Assembly: GCF_946476835.1 (NCBI RefSeq)
Contig: NZ_CAMKWA010000002.1
Coordinates: 62,001-126,000, forward strand
DNA length: 64,000 nt
Direction: 5' to 3'
From: an uncultured Neokomagataea sp.
GTDB lineage: Bacteria > Pseudomonadota > Alphaproteobacteria > Acetobacterales > Acetobacteraceae
Position 1 is the stretch's first letter. Every line of letters begins with the position of its first letter. The notes under the pieces were generated by a model that saw only the letters and a program-made list of their open reading frames with translations, made no database searches and was not told the origin of the DNA. Shown here in pieces: positions 34,983-44,302 of the stretch. Both the position numbers and the translations under genes were made by a program.

Positions 34983-36170
34983 TCAGTCCGCTGCGTTTGC
35001 CGTTACTGCATCCGCAACACGTCCATTCACACGAACACGCGGGCCGCGAGCTGGCTTACCCTTCGTCGTCAGGCGTTCCATTTGCTGAGCAACCTGTGCG
35101 TCATAGTCGTATTCCGCAGAGCGTTGGTTCGCCAAGGAAATTTCCGGCACCATCGGCTTCTCAGTTTCCGGACCGAACAGCGCAACCTTCGCAATATGCC
35201 AAGGGCGACGCACCGCATCCATCACAGCCGTGGATTCATAGCCTGAGTGCACCATACAATCTGCGCATTTCTCATACGCACCCGTACCGTACTGCTCCCA
35301 CGCTGTATCTTCCATCAGTTCCTTAAAGGATTTGGCATAGCCTTCACCCAAAAGGTAGCACGGACGCTGCCAGCCAAAAACTGTACGCAGCGGCTTGCCC
35401 CATGGGGTGCAGTGGTAATTTTCATTACCAGCCAAGAAGTTCAGGAAGAGCGGTGACTGCGTGAAGCGCCACTTCTTGCCCTTGCCCAGACGGAAAATGT
35501 CACGGAACAACTGCTTGGTTTTCTGACGGTTCAGGAAGTGCTCCTGATCCGGTGCACGCTCATAAGCGTAACCCGGTGCCGTCATAATACCATCAACACC
35601 CATCGCCATGACTTCGTCAAAGAACGCAGCCACACGCTCAGGCATTGCACCATCAAACAATGTGCAGTTGATAGACACACGGAAACCACGCGCCTTTGCT
35701 GCACGGATAGCAGCCGTTGCACGTTCGAACACGCCTTCCTGACACACAGACGAATCATGCATCAGTTTGTCGCCATCCAAATGGATGTCCCATGAGAAGA
35801 AAGGAGACGGTTCGTAATCGTCCAGCTTCTTCTCAAGCAACAGACCATTGGTGCACAAATAGACGTATTTCTTACGTGCAATCAGCCCCTTAATGATCTG
35901 CGGCATGTCTTTATGCAGCAGCGGCTCACCACCAGCCACAGCAATGACGGGTGCACCTGCTTCTGCATCAGCATCCAAACATTCCTGCAAGCTCATGCGC
36001 TGGTTCAAGATCTGCGCAGGGTAATCAATCTTACCACAGCCTGCGCAGGCCAAGTTACAGCGGAAAAGCGGCTCAAGCATCAGCACCAGCGGATACCGCT
36101 TCCGACCCGTCAGGTGCTGTTTGACAACGTACCGTCCGACCCGGACAGCCTGCATCAAGGGTACGGCCAT
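34983..36170 (-). CDS. hpnH: Adenosylhopane synthase HpnH (radical SAM)
   Basis: Radical SAM enzyme that adds a 5'-deoxyadenosyl group to diploptene, giving adenosylhopane, the first step of hopanoid side-chain building. 395 residues, with the cluster-binding CxxxCxxC in RCNLACAGCGKID. HpnH-typical segments are AVAGGEPLLHKDMPQI, SWDIHLDGDKLMHD and FLAGNENYHCTPWGKP. A SPASM-like C-terminal cysteine cluster (KCADCMVHSGYE) is present. GAGG lies 6 nt before the ATG. It is transcribed divergently from hpnM-I-J-K across a 380-bp region with inverted repeats. Confidence 0.97.
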   Translation of the reverse strand: MAVPLMQAVRVGRYVVKQHLTGRKRYPLVLMLEPLFRCNLACAGCGKIDYPAQILNQRMSLQECLDADAEAGAPVIAVAGGEPLLHKDMPQIIKGLIARKKYVYLCTNGLLLEKKLDDYEPSPFFSWDIHLDGDKLMHDSSVCQEGVFERATAAIRAAKARGFRVSINCTLFDGAMPERVAAFFDEVMAMGVDGIMTAPGYAYERAPDQEHFLNRQKTKQLFRDIFRLGKGKKWRFTQSPLFLNFLAGNENYHCTPWGKPLRTVFGWQRPCYLLGEGYAKSFKELMEDTAWEQYGTGAYEKCADCMVHSGYESTAVMDAVRRPWHIAKVALFGPETEKPMVPEISLANQRSAEYDYDAQVAQQMERLTTKGKPARGPRVRVNGRVADAVTANAAD

Positions 36171-36550
36171 TATAATCCTCAGATTCTGAACACCAGAGAG
36201 ACCCCTCAGGGTTTAAAACTCTAGCGCCTTACTTTGACATCGATCACGGGGGTAACAAGTACCTGCTGCTACGACTTTATGCAAAAGCGCACCGTACAGA
36301 TACTTTTTCCCTAAAAGTTCGCGCAACAACACGCGTTCTCAAAAGCACCCGACAATCCTTAATTGCGGGCTATACCCCGATAGCCTCATGCCTCTCAATG
36401 TTCGTCAACCCTATTCCCTCCGGCCCTGTGGCAAATTCATCACATTTTTGCCGCACCAACGGGGTATAGCCTCAAAAATTATGGGTTGATTTTCGGCGTA
36501 TCCGACACGACCTCTTGCAAAATACGCCGTTGAGGACGAAAGCACTCTTC
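36171..36550. other. Divergent hpnH/hpnM regulatory region
   Basis: About 380 bp without a gene. It carries a local dyad GGCTAT-N6-ATAGCC (36368-36385) and a second copy of part of it in inverted orientation (36460-36471). No RNA gene or riboswitch was recognised. Confidence 0.5.
36368..36471. repeat. Nested inverted repeats in the hpn intergenic region
   Basis: GGCTATACCCCG (36368-36379) is the exact reverse complement of CGGGGTATAGCC (36460-36471), 80 nt apart. The first copy also forms a local dyad GGCTAT-N6-ATAGCC (36368-36385). Three ATAGCC/GGCTAT half-sites therefore occur between the divergent hopanoid genes, a layout expected for a DNA-looping or cooperative regulator. Confidence 0.7.
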
Positions 36551-37210
36551 ATGATTCCTTCCATTTCCTGTCGCCTGCCCCGCCTTTTGTTAGGCGCATT
36601 GCTGGTTACCAGCGCCATGCCATTTATGGGCCCCCTGCCCCAGGCAAACGCGCAGAGCGTAGCCGCGGCGCCCACGAATGACGCCGTATCGTCTCCTATT
36701 CGTGGCCTTTATGACGCGTTACGGACAGCGCAAACCACAGGAACAACGGCCCAACGCCGCATGGTTATTCTCTCCCCGGCCGTTGATCGCGCGTTTGACC
36801 TCGAAGCCATTCTCCGACGCTCCGTCGGATACCGCTATGCAAGTCTTTCCAACACGGACAAAGCACGCCTGCTCTCATCGTTCCGGCAGTTCACCATTGC
36901 GCGCTACGCATCGTCGTTCAAACCGGGCACCGGTGCTGTTTTCACCATGCTTCCACAAACACGCCCCAACCCGACAGGCGGCCAAATTGTGGACACAACT
37001 ATTGGTGGTGGTACCGACGCGGCAACGCCGATTGACTACGTGATGACACAAGGCCCCAACGGCTGGCGCGCTACGGATGTTCTTCTAGACGCACATATTA
37101 GCCAAGTTGCTGCACAGCGCGCCGATTTTAGTGCAGCCCTCAGCCAAGGTGGCGCACCTGCGCTTGCTGACCTGCTCGATAGCAAAACCGCCCGCTTCCT
37201 TCACGACTAA
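36551..37210 (+). CDS. hpnM: Hopanoid-associated MlaC/Ttg2D-like protein HpnM
   Basis: Exported protein of 219 residues of the MlaC (toluene-tolerance Ttg2D) family; HpnM members are linked to hopanoid gene clusters and proposed lipid shuttling between membranes. ATG 36551 gives a good signal peptide (LLLGALLVTSAMPF, cleavage near ANAQS); an in-frame TTG at 36515 is less likely. The domain begins PIRGLYDALRTA and includes AFDLEAILRRSVG and FRQFTIARYASSF. The stop is 62 nt before hpnI on the same strand. HpnM function is inferred from family and context. Confidence 0.88.
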   Translation: MIPSISCRLPRLLLGALLVTSAMPFMGPLPQANAQSVAAAPTNDAVSSPIRGLYDALRTAQTTGTTAQRRMVILSPAVDRAFDLEAILRRSVGYRYASLSNTDKARLLSSFRQFTIARYASSFKPGTGAVFTMLPQTRPNPTGGQIVDTTIGGGTDAATPIDYVMTQGPNGWRATDVLLDAHISQVAAQRADFSAALSQGGAPALADLLDSKTARFLHD

Positions 37211-37272
37211 ACGGATCTTTTCTTACGTGTCTTTTTACACTTTCCGCACGCACGCGGCCTGACATCCGCGCC

Positions 37273-38433
37273 GTGCTATCACCTTCTTTTTTCGCAGCGG
37301 CTTTTTGTTCAGCCGTCTCTTTCGCTGGGAATACCCAAGCGCTCATAGGCGCCACGCTCCTGCACCGTTTTCGCAAGCGCGAAAAAGGCAGTCAGGACAT
37401 GGTCTCCCATGACCCACGCGCTTGGCCAGAGGTCACCCTCTTAAAACCCTTGCATGGTGATGAGCCGCTACTGCGTAATGCGCTCGAAACGCTCTTCACG
37501 CAGGATTACCCTCATTTTCAAATCGTCTTCGGCCTACACTCTGAAGATGACACCGCGCGGCCTGTCGTCGAATCGTTATGCGCGCAATATCCACATGTCC
37601 CAACAGACATCGTCATTGACGCCACTGAGCATGGACCGAACCGTAAAGTCGGCAACCTGATAAATATGTACGGGCGCGCCCGTCATAACATTATTGTGAT
37701 CTCAGATTCTGATATTCACTGTGACACGACCTATCTGAAGCAGGTTGTTGCCACCTTTGATGACCCTAAAACTGGCTTAGTCACGACTCTTTATGCTGGC
37801 CGCCCGGGTAATAATACCGTGGTTCAGCAACTCGGCTCCTGCCAAATCAATCACAATTTCTTACCCGGCGTGATGATGTCACGCCTGCTCGGACGCCAAG
37901 ACTGCCTCGGCGCAACAATGGCCCTGCGCCGTGAAACGCTTAGCGCCATTGGCGGCCTCGAAGCCTTAGTCGATCACGTTGCTGATGATGCCCAACTCGG
38001 TCGCCTCATCCGCAAACATGGCTACGATATCACCATCGCCCCAACACTTACCCACACAACCGTAGCGGAAACATCGCTGCGTGACTTATTACTGCACGAA
38101 CTCCGCTGGGGCCGGACCGTTAAGAACGAAGAACCCGTTGGTTATGGCCTCTCATCCATCCAACTACCGCTCTTTTGGGCTCTAGCCGCCGTCCTCTTCC
38201 GCCCCAAATCACGCTGGACATGGCTCTTATTTCTCCTGAGTTGGTGCATCCGCGGAATCGGTAGTCGTACCGTAGACCGCGCAACTCAGACCCCCCTTCC
38301 CACGTCTATACCGCTTCTCCCTTTGCGGGACTGGCTCTCCGCAGGCGTTATGCTAGCAAGTGCACGCGGCTCACGCGTTGCATGGCGCGGAAGAACGGTC
38401 CATATCGCAAAACGAAAACGGACAGACAACTAA
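37273..38433 (+). CDS. hpnI: Hopanoid glycosyltransferase HpnI
   Basis: GT2-family membrane glycosyltransferase that adds N-acetylglucosamine to bacteriohopanetetrol (established for the family in Burkholderia). The start is GTG at 37273, in a hydrophobic N-terminal anchor. Domain motifs are VTLLKPLHGDEPLLRNALETL, ISDSDIHCDTTYL (DxD-type metal site), GATMALRRETL, DHVADDAQLG and the QxxRW-like HELRWGRTVK. C-terminal membrane helices follow (LPLFWALAAVLF, WTWLLFLLSWCI). Length is typical at 386. Its product is the substrate of HpnK, encoded two genes downstream. Confidence 0.95.
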   Translation: MLSPSFFAAAFCSAVSFAGNTQALIGATLLHRFRKREKGSQDMVSHDPRAWPEVTLLKPLHGDEPLLRNALETLFTQDYPHFQIVFGLHSEDDTARPVVESLCAQYPHVPTDIVIDATEHGPNRKVGNLINMYGRARHNIIVISDSDIHCDTTYLKQVVATFDDPKTGLVTTLYAGRPGNNTVVQQLGSCQINHNFLPGVMMSRLLGRQDCLGATMALRRETLSAIGGLEALVDHVADDAQLGRLIRKHGYDITIAPTLTHTTVAETSLRDLLLHELRWGRTVKNEEPVGYGLSSIQLPLFWALAAVLFRPKSRWTWLLFLLSWCIRGIGSRTVDRATQTPLPTSIPLLPLRDWLSAGVMLASARGSRVAWRGRTVHIAKRKRTDN

Positions 38434-38515
38434 CGGCATTTCAAGTATACACAGAGGATCCATACTCCTCCCCACGTACTAGCCGTTAGCGCCTTTACTT
38501 TTGGAGACTTCGCCG

Positions 38516-39940
38516 ATGATGAGAACACTTTTTCTCCAACCCCCTTCCTTTGACGGTTTTGATGGCGGCGCTGGCTCACGCTATCAGGCGAAGCGCGAGA
38601 TTAAGTCCTTCTGGTTCCCAACGTGGTTGGCCCAACCTGCAGCACTAGTCCCCGGCTCACGCCTGATCGACGCACCTCCCGCGAAAATGGGCATGGAGCC
38701 CATTCTTGAAGACGTCAAAAACCGCGATCTGGTGATCATCCATACATCCACGCCATCCTTCGCATCAGACGTCCGTGTGGCGCAGATGCTGAAAGACACC
38801 AACCCTAAGCTGATGATCGGCATGGTTGGCGCAAAGGTTGCCGTACAGCCACAAGAAAGTATGGAACAAGGCGGCCCGATCGACTTCGTCGCCCGCAACG
38901 AGTTCGACTTCACGATCAAAGAAATCGCTGAAGGTAAGCCGCTCGCAGAAGTAGACGGCATCACATGGCGCACGCCAGAAGGTGAAATCATCGCAAACAA
39001 AGACCGTGCGATGATTGAAGACATGGACAGCCTCCCGTTCGTTACAGAAGTCTATAAGCGGGATCTGAACTACAAAGATTACTTCATCGGCTATCTGAAG
39101 CATCCTTACATTTCCATCTATACCGGTCGTGGCTGTAAGTCTCGCTGCACATTCTGCCTATGGCCACAAACCGTCGGTGGTCACCGCTACCGTACACGTA
39201 GCCCCGAACACGTGGCGGCAGAAGTGCGCTTGGCAAAGCAATACTTCCCAGACGTGAAGGAGTTCATGTTTGATGATGATACCTTCACCGATGACCTACC
39301 GCGCGCAGAAGCCATTGCCCGCGAAATGGGTAAGCTCGGCGTCACTTGGTCCTGCAACGCCAAAGCAAACGTGCCTTATGACACGCTGAAAATCCTGAAA
39401 GAGAACGGCCTGCGCCTGTTGCTCGTCGGGTATGAAAGCGGCAACCAGCAAATCCTTCACAACATCAAGAAGGGTATGCGCGTTGAAACCGCTAAGGAGT
39501 TCACCAAGAACTGCCATAAGCTGGGCATCAAAATTCACGGCACCTTCATCGTCGGTCTGCCCGGTGAAACGAAAGAAACCATCCAAGAAACGATTGAATT
39601 CGCAAAAGAAATCAATCCACACACCCTGCAAGTTTCTCTCGCAGCACCCTATCCCGGCACGTTCCTGCACAAGCAAGCAACGGAAAATGGCTGGCTGAAT
39701 GTCGAAGAAGCGGAGCTAATTGATGATAACGGCGTGCAGATTGCACCGCTGCACTATGATCACCTATCTCACACGGAAATCTTCGAAAGCGTGGAGGAAT
39801 TCTACCGCAAGTTCTACTTCCGCGGTTCCAAGATTGCCTCCATCCTCAATGAGATGGTCCGTTCACCACAAATGATGAAGCGCCGCCTACGTGAAGGTGT
39901 GGAATTCTTCCAATTCCTCAAAGACCGTAACGCTGCGTAA
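38516..39940 (+). CDS. hpnJ: Hopanoid radical SAM/B12-binding enzyme HpnJ
   Basis: Enzyme implicated in forming the cyclitol ether of bacteriohopanetetrol from the glucosaminyl form. ATG 38516 has GGAG at 9 nt; the in-frame TTG at 38501 overlaps that site. 474 residues: family start MMRTLFLQPPSFDGFDGGAG, a B12-binding-like N-terminal domain, a radical SAM core with CxxxCxxC in GRGCKSRCTFCLWPQ, FDDDTFTDD, and GTFIVGLPGETKETI. The high density of charged HpnJ-typical residues leaves little doubt. It ends 15 nt before hpnK. Confidence 0.96.
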   Translation: MMRTLFLQPPSFDGFDGGAGSRYQAKREIKSFWFPTWLAQPAALVPGSRLIDAPPAKMGMEPILEDVKNRDLVIIHTSTPSFASDVRVAQMLKDTNPKLMIGMVGAKVAVQPQESMEQGGPIDFVARNEFDFTIKEIAEGKPLAEVDGITWRTPEGEIIANKDRAMIEDMDSLPFVTEVYKRDLNYKDYFIGYLKHPYISIYTGRGCKSRCTFCLWPQTVGGHRYRTRSPEHVAAEVRLAKQYFPDVKEFMFDDDTFTDDLPRAEAIAREMGKLGVTWSCNAKANVPYDTLKILKENGLRLLLVGYESGNQQILHNIKKGMRVETAKEFTKNCHKLGIKIHGTFIVGLPGETKETIQETIEFAKEINPHTLQVSLAAPYPGTFLHKQATENGWLNVEEAELIDDNGVQIAPLHYDHLSHTEIFESVEEFYRKFYFRGSKIASILNEMVRSPQMMKRRLREGVEFFQFLKDRNAA

Positions 39941-39955
39941 AGACACAAGAGTACC

Positions 39956-40780
39956 ATGACCCGCCGCGCCATTGTTTCTGCCGATGATTTCGGCCTGAGT
40001 GTTGAAGTCAACGAAGCCATTGAACAGGCGCACAGAGACGGCATCCTCTCGACCGCCAGTCTAATGGTCGCAGGCGATGCCGCGGCCGACGCAGTGCGGC
40101 GGGCCAAAAAGATGCCCAACCTTCGGGTTGGGCTTCATGCCGTAACGATTGAGGCATTATCGGTTCTCCGTGACCCCGACATCACCGATACTACCGGCTG
40201 GTTTGGGCGTGACCAACTTGCCCTCGGCATTGGTTACTTCTTTAGCCCAGCCCAACGCCGCGCCCTGCGCCGCGAAATTGAAGCGCAATATCGCTGCTTT
40301 GCGAAAACTGGCCTACAGCTTGACCACGCCAATGCTCATAAACACATGCATCTGCACCCTACGGTCGGGCGGTATCTGATCGAATCTGGCCTACGCCACG
40401 GTGTTCCCGCTATGCGTACACCCATGGAACCCGCCGCGCCCTTCGGCGAAGCTGAAAAAATGCCTGATCGCGCTCTGCGTTACTGGACGCAACTGCTCCG
40501 CCATCAAATTCGCCGTGCGGGCCTCAAAACCAATGATTCATGCTTTGGCCTACGCTGGTCTGGCAAGATGACCCCTGAACGCGTTGCCAAGCTTATTCCA
40601 TCTCTACCGGCAGGCACCAACGAAGTTTATTTTCACCCGGCCACAGTACAAAATGAACAAATGGCCTACTTCATGCCGGGATATGACCAAGCCGGGGAGC
40701 TCGCTGCCCTCCTCTCTGCCGATGTCAAAAACGCTTTTGACGCGTCAGGAATCCAGCGCATTGGCTGGCGAGACATCTAA
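39956..40780 (+). CDS. hpnK: Hopanoid deacetylase HpnK (YdjC/ChbG family)
   Basis: Metal-dependent deacetylase that removes the acetyl group from N-acetylglucosaminyl bacteriohopanetetrol, following HpnI. The 274-residue protein shows the YdjC motifs IVSADDFGLS near the N-terminus, VGLHAVTIEA and DHANAHKHMHLHP, supplying the Asp and His ligands. The gene lies 15 nt after hpnJ and is the last of hpnM-I-J-K. A stem-loop follows at 40911-40941. The order acylation/deacylation/ring-contraction genes supports a complete composite-hopanoid branch. Confidence 0.94.
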   Translation: MTRRAIVSADDFGLSVEVNEAIEQAHRDGILSTASLMVAGDAAADAVRRAKKMPNLRVGLHAVTIEALSVLRDPDITDTTGWFGRDQLALGIGYFFSPAQRRALRREIEAQYRCFAKTGLQLDHANAHKHMHLHPTVGRYLIESGLRHGVPAMRTPMEPAAPFGEAEKMPDRALRYWTQLLRHQIRRAGLKTNDSCFGLRWSGKMTPERVAKLIPSLPAGTNEVYFHPATVQNEQMAYFMPGYDQAGELAALLSADVKNAFDASGIQRIGWRDI

Positions 40781-40910
40781 AACATCTTCACAAACAACGG
40801 GCACTTCACCTGAATATGCCGGTGCAAAGCACATATCCCGTCTTGCAGAGAGCCAGCACGCTAAACATTTATCTGAACAAACGTATGTAAGCGCCTGGCT
40901 CTCAAATGCC

Positions 40911-40952
40911 TGCCTCAGGCTGAACCATTCAACCTGAGGCAGCACCATTTTA
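40911..40952 (+). terminator. Probable terminator after hpnK
   Basis: TGCCTCAGG (40911-40919) pairs with CCTGAGGCA (40933-40941) and is followed by GCACCATTTT. It lies between convergent hpnK and the kinase gene. Confidence 0.6.
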
Positions 40953-41921
40953 CGCCACCAGCGTAAAATCATCCGCAGGGCGAGCACCCAAGCGGGTGAT
41001 AATAGCCCCGGCTGCTTTATTCCCAAGTTCCGCACACACCGTCAGGTCATGTCCCTTAGCCAAGCCCGCTAAGAAACCAGCTGCAAAAGCATCACCCGCA
41101 CCTGTTGTGTCCACAACATTCACCGGCTGCGTTGCCACATCATGACGCTCACCCTTCGCCACGACAACAGAGCCCTCAGCGCCGCGTGTCACTGCGGCCA
41201 AAGCCACATCATGCCCAACGGAAACCAAAGCCGTATCCGTATCTGTGACCTGATACAAAGCTTGCAGTTCTGCTTCATTGGCAAACAAAACGTCCACATG
41301 CTTGGAAATCAGCGTACGGAATGCATCGCGGTGACGTTCCACACAGAACGTATCAGACAAGGTCAACGCAACACGCTTTCCAGCTTTTTGCGCTAATTCC
41401 GCCGCCCGAACCAACGCTGCCTGTGCTTGCGGCTTATCGAACAGGTACCCTTCAAGGTAAGTAATCGCTGAATTCTCAACTGTCTGCGCCGCAACGTCTT
41501 CTGTGGTGAATTCAGTACATGCGCCAAGATACGTGAACATGGTGCGCTGCCCATCAGGCGTTACCAACACAATACAACGCGCTGTCGGCGTAGAGTCCAC
41601 CAACGGAGAAGACGGGAAATACAAACCTTGCGCGGTCATATCCCGCGCAAAATCTTCACCAGCTTTATCCGCTGCTACTTTTCCCAAATATGCGACTTTC
41701 GCACCCATCCGAGCCGCAACGGCTGCCGTATTCGCCCCAGATCCACCACCAGCAACCTGCTCAACCTGAACACGCGCCTCAATGTCATGCGCCGTAGCCG
41801 CATCAATCAGCGTCATACTTCCCGGAGTAGCCCCAAGCGCCGCCACCGTATCGTGCGGAACAGAGGCAAGAATATCGACAATGGCATTGCCGATGCACAA
41901 AAGATCATAAGAAGCAGACAT
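40950..41921 (-). CDS. PfkB-family kinase, probable adenosine kinase
   Basis: Phosphorylates a nucleoside or sugar with ATP. The start at 41921 (MSASYDLLCIGNAIVDIL) has GGAA about 8 nt upstream; the longer ORF from 41981 adds 20 residues without features. 323 residues with the PfkB signatures GGSGANTAAVAARMGAKV and DTTGAGDAFAAGFLAGLAKG, the Asp of GAGD being the catalytic base. The IGNAIVDIL start and overall pattern are those of alphaproteobacterial adenosine kinases; ribokinase-like sugars cannot be excluded. A TATAAT-like box lies upstream. Confidence 0.87.
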   Translation of the reverse strand: MSASYDLLCIGNAIVDILASVPHDTVAALGATPGSMTLIDAATAHDIEARVQVEQVAGGGSGANTAAVAARMGAKVAYLGKVAADKAGEDFARDMTAQGLYFPSSPLVDSTPTARCIVLVTPDGQRTMFTYLGACTEFTTEDVAAQTVENSAITYLEGYLFDKPQAQAALVRAAELAQKAGKRVALTLSDTFCVERHRDAFRTLISKHVDVLFANEAELQALYQVTDTDTALVSVGHDVALAAVTRGAEGSVVVAKGERHDVATQPVNVVDTTGAGDAFAAGFLAGLAKGHDLTVCAELGNKAAGAIITRLGARPADDFTLVA

Positions 41922-42210
41922 GCACGTTTCCACAATTATAGAGTGAGAATTCACGTTCAAAGACGCTAGGTACGCCATCAAATCAACATGTTTTTATCGC
42001 TTCTCTAATCCCACGCCAACACACCCTCCACCTCTTCCTTTAACGACCTCTCCCGAAGAATAATTCATTACGACATTTCCACGGGTTGTCCGCCAAGGGC
42101 GAGAACGTGTAAGCGTAGTTTTAGGTCTTGTCCCGCCCTCGCTCTCAGCGTTCGTTGGGGTACACGTCCGAGACTAAGTATCCTTCCTTCAGATCCGTAG
42201 CGGGGTTCCT

Positions 42211-42870
42211 TTGTTCAGAAGACGCAAACCGGAAGAAGACACCAAGTCTGCCGAGAACAATAAGCTCTCGGGCCCACCTATCTTTTCAAACCGGCCCAAT
42301 GCCGAGCAAACCTCCGATGCGCCACAGCAACCGGACGATGCCGCACAGCCACATAACGAATCCTCACAACCAAAGGACGCCGCCATGGGTCGCACTCCCT
42401 TCCCTACTCCTCCTTCTCCCGGCGCAGCAGCACGTCCCGGTGTGAACCCTCCTGGTGCAGCACGCCATAACGGCCCAGAGCGCCGCACGCTCGTTGTTGG
42501 TCGTGGCATCAGCGTTCAAGGCTCCGTACAGGATGCAGAACGTCTGGTCGTTGAAGGTACGGTCGAATCCAGCCTGATCACCGCAACGGAACTGGAAGTC
42601 GCTCAAGGCGGTGTATTCCGTGGCGCTGTCGAAGTTGAAGACGCCGAAGTCGCAGGTACAGTAGACGGCACACTGACCGTCAATGGCAGCCTGACCATTC
42701 GCGCCAGCGGCCGCTTGATTGGCAAAGCCAAATGCCGTCGCCTACAGGTTGAAGAAGGTGGCCAGATCACCGGCCAACTCGAAATGATCACGGAAGCAGC
42801 AGCACCACGCCCTTCGTTTAATGAAGCTGCTGAAGCAGCAGAAGAAAAGAACGAAGAAGCCGCGTCCTAA
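42211..42870 (+). CDS. Bactofilin (polymer-forming cytoskeletal protein)
   Basis: 219 residues, starting with TTG at 42211 (GGGG just upstream; MFRRRKPEED is a typical bactofilin N-terminus). A disordered Pro/Gln/Asp-rich region (residues ~10-90) precedes the right-handed beta-helix DUF583 domain (RTLVVGRGISVQGSVQDAERLVVEGTVES, GRLIGKAKCRRLQVEEGGQITG). An acidic Ala/Glu tail follows. Bactofilins form nucleotide-independent filaments at the membrane, often organising cell-wall enzymes or the pole. No M23 peptidase gene lies next to it, unlike in many bacteria. The start codon is unusual but there is no ATG in the right place. Confidence 0.92.
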   Translation: MFRRRKPEEDTKSAENNKLSGPPIFSNRPNAEQTSDAPQQPDDAAQPHNESSQPKDAAMGRTPFPTPPSPGAAARPGVNPPGAARHNGPERRTLVVGRGISVQGSVQDAERLVVEGTVESSLITATELEVAQGGVFRGAVEVEDAEVAGTVDGTLTVNGSLTIRASGRLIGKAKCRRLQVEEGGQITGQLEMITEAAAPRPSFNEAAEAAEEKNEEAAS

Positions 42871-42876
42871 TCGGCC

Positions 42877-42911
42877 TCACCCGGCTCGATGCTATGCGTC
42901 TGGCCGGGTGA
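42877..42911 (+). terminator. Stem-loop after bactofilin gene
   Basis: TCACCCGGC (42877-42885) pairs with GCCGGGTGA (42903-42911). No T-run follows, so terminator strength is uncertain. Confidence 0.5.
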
Positions 42912-43056
42912 AGAGCATCGCTGTTGGTCTATTTGAACTCTATACCACGTGGCACATAGGCCGAGGACAGGCCTCTCCCACACTCAAAACATTCAAAGCT
43001 TTTTACGTCTATCGTCTTCAAAAAAACGTAGAAGCTCGCTGAGCCGAAGAATACCC

Positions 43057-44181
43057 TCATGCCAACGGTTCAGTCCGGTACAAACTCACCCGCAAGCCAC
43101 CATGCGGGATAGGCGCCTCAGGTGCCACAAAAGGCAGCCCCGTAGCCTGTGCTAAGCGCGGAACGGCACTCACCATCCCCACACGCCAGCCGCTAAATCG
43201 CTCCTTCATCACCTGACCGAAGCTCCGATACAACGGCACAAGCGCATCTGCTTCACCGATACGCGCCCCATACGGTGGGTTTACAATCACCAACCCTGGC
43301 GTTTCGGTCGGAGGCTTCAGAGCGCTAATCGGCTGCTGCGCAAAATGTACACCAGCGGTCACCCCGGCACGTTCTGCATTATCGCCAGCCATACGCACAG
43401 CACCCGCGTCACGGTCATAACCATAACACGCCGCACCAGCATCACGCGCGCTACGGACCGCACGCATCGCTTCCCAGCGCTCTGCGTCATACGTTGCCAA
43501 ATGTTGGAAAGCGAACGAACGACCACGCCCCGGATTCAACCGCGCGGCAATTTCAGCCGCTTCCAGAATAAACGTGCCAGAACCACACATCGGGTCCACA
43601 ACAGGCTCCTGCCCCGTATAACCACAGCGCATCAAAAATAATGCCGCCATGGTCTCACGAATGGGTGCACGGTTCACAGCCTGCTTAAAGCCACGGCGAT
43701 GCAACAACGCGCCTGATGTATCCAAACTCAAAACACAGACATCGCGCTCAACACGCGCCATGACCGTTATGGCGGGTTCGACATCGCCCTCAGCCAGAGG
43801 CGCACCAAGTGTGGCATGAATTGCTTTACCAATCCGCTCTGCCACAGCCCCGCTATGATAGAGGCGTGAGCCAGCACAATGAGCCTCAACCTGTACGGGC
43901 ACATCAGGCCGCAATAAGGCCGACCATTCCACCGCACGCGCCAGATCATCCAATTGTGCCAGATGCCGCACATGAAACGACGCAATACGCGCCAAAACGC
44001 GACTCGCACCACGAATCCACAAATTTGCACGCCAGACTTCCGGCCATCCACCACGAATTGTCACACCACCGGGAACAATACGCGGGCGCTTAAAACCTTT
44101 CAGCCGAATCTCATCAGCCAAAACCATTTCCAACCCGGGAGGCGCGGCCAGAAAAATCTCAAAATCAGTGGATGTTGTCAT
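43057..44181 (-). CDS. THUMP-domain rRNA N2-guanine methyltransferase (RlmL-like)
   Basis: SAM-dependent methyltransferase probably modifying 23S rRNA (m2G2445-type). ATG 44181 is used; a longer ORF from 44277 is possible but begins with a hydrophobic, non-conserved stretch. 374 residues with an N-terminal ferredoxin-like/THUMP region (FEIFLAAPPGLEMVLADEIR), then the UPF0020/class I core with DPMCGSGTFILEAAEIAA, the catalytic NPPYGARIGE and YGYDRDAGAV. It lacks the RlmK half fused in E. coli RlmKL, as usual in Alphaproteobacteria. It is divergent from gltX. Confidence 0.88.
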   Translation of the reverse strand: MTTSTDFEIFLAAPPGLEMVLADEIRLKGFKRPRIVPGGVTIRGGWPEVWRANLWIRGASRVLARIASFHVRHLAQLDDLARAVEWSALLRPDVPVQVEAHCAGSRLYHSGAVAERIGKAIHATLGAPLAEGDVEPAITVMARVERDVCVLSLDTSGALLHRRGFKQAVNRAPIRETMAALFLMRCGYTGQEPVVDPMCGSGTFILEAAEIAARLNPGRGRSFAFQHLATYDAERWEAMRAVRSARDAGAACYGYDRDAGAVRMAGDNAERAGVTAGVHFAQQPISALKPPTETPGLVIVNPPYGARIGEADALVPLYRSFGQVMKERFSGWRVGMVSAVPRLAQATGLPFVAPEAPIPHGGLRVSLYRTEPLA

Positions 44182-44302
44182 AATGCCGTGCATGACAGGA
44201 AGCAGCGCTATGAGCAATGTTGAAATGACGTAAAACACACTATAACGCCCAACACAGCACAACACTCTGGCCAGCACGAAAACGATAAGGCATTAAGACG
44301 GC

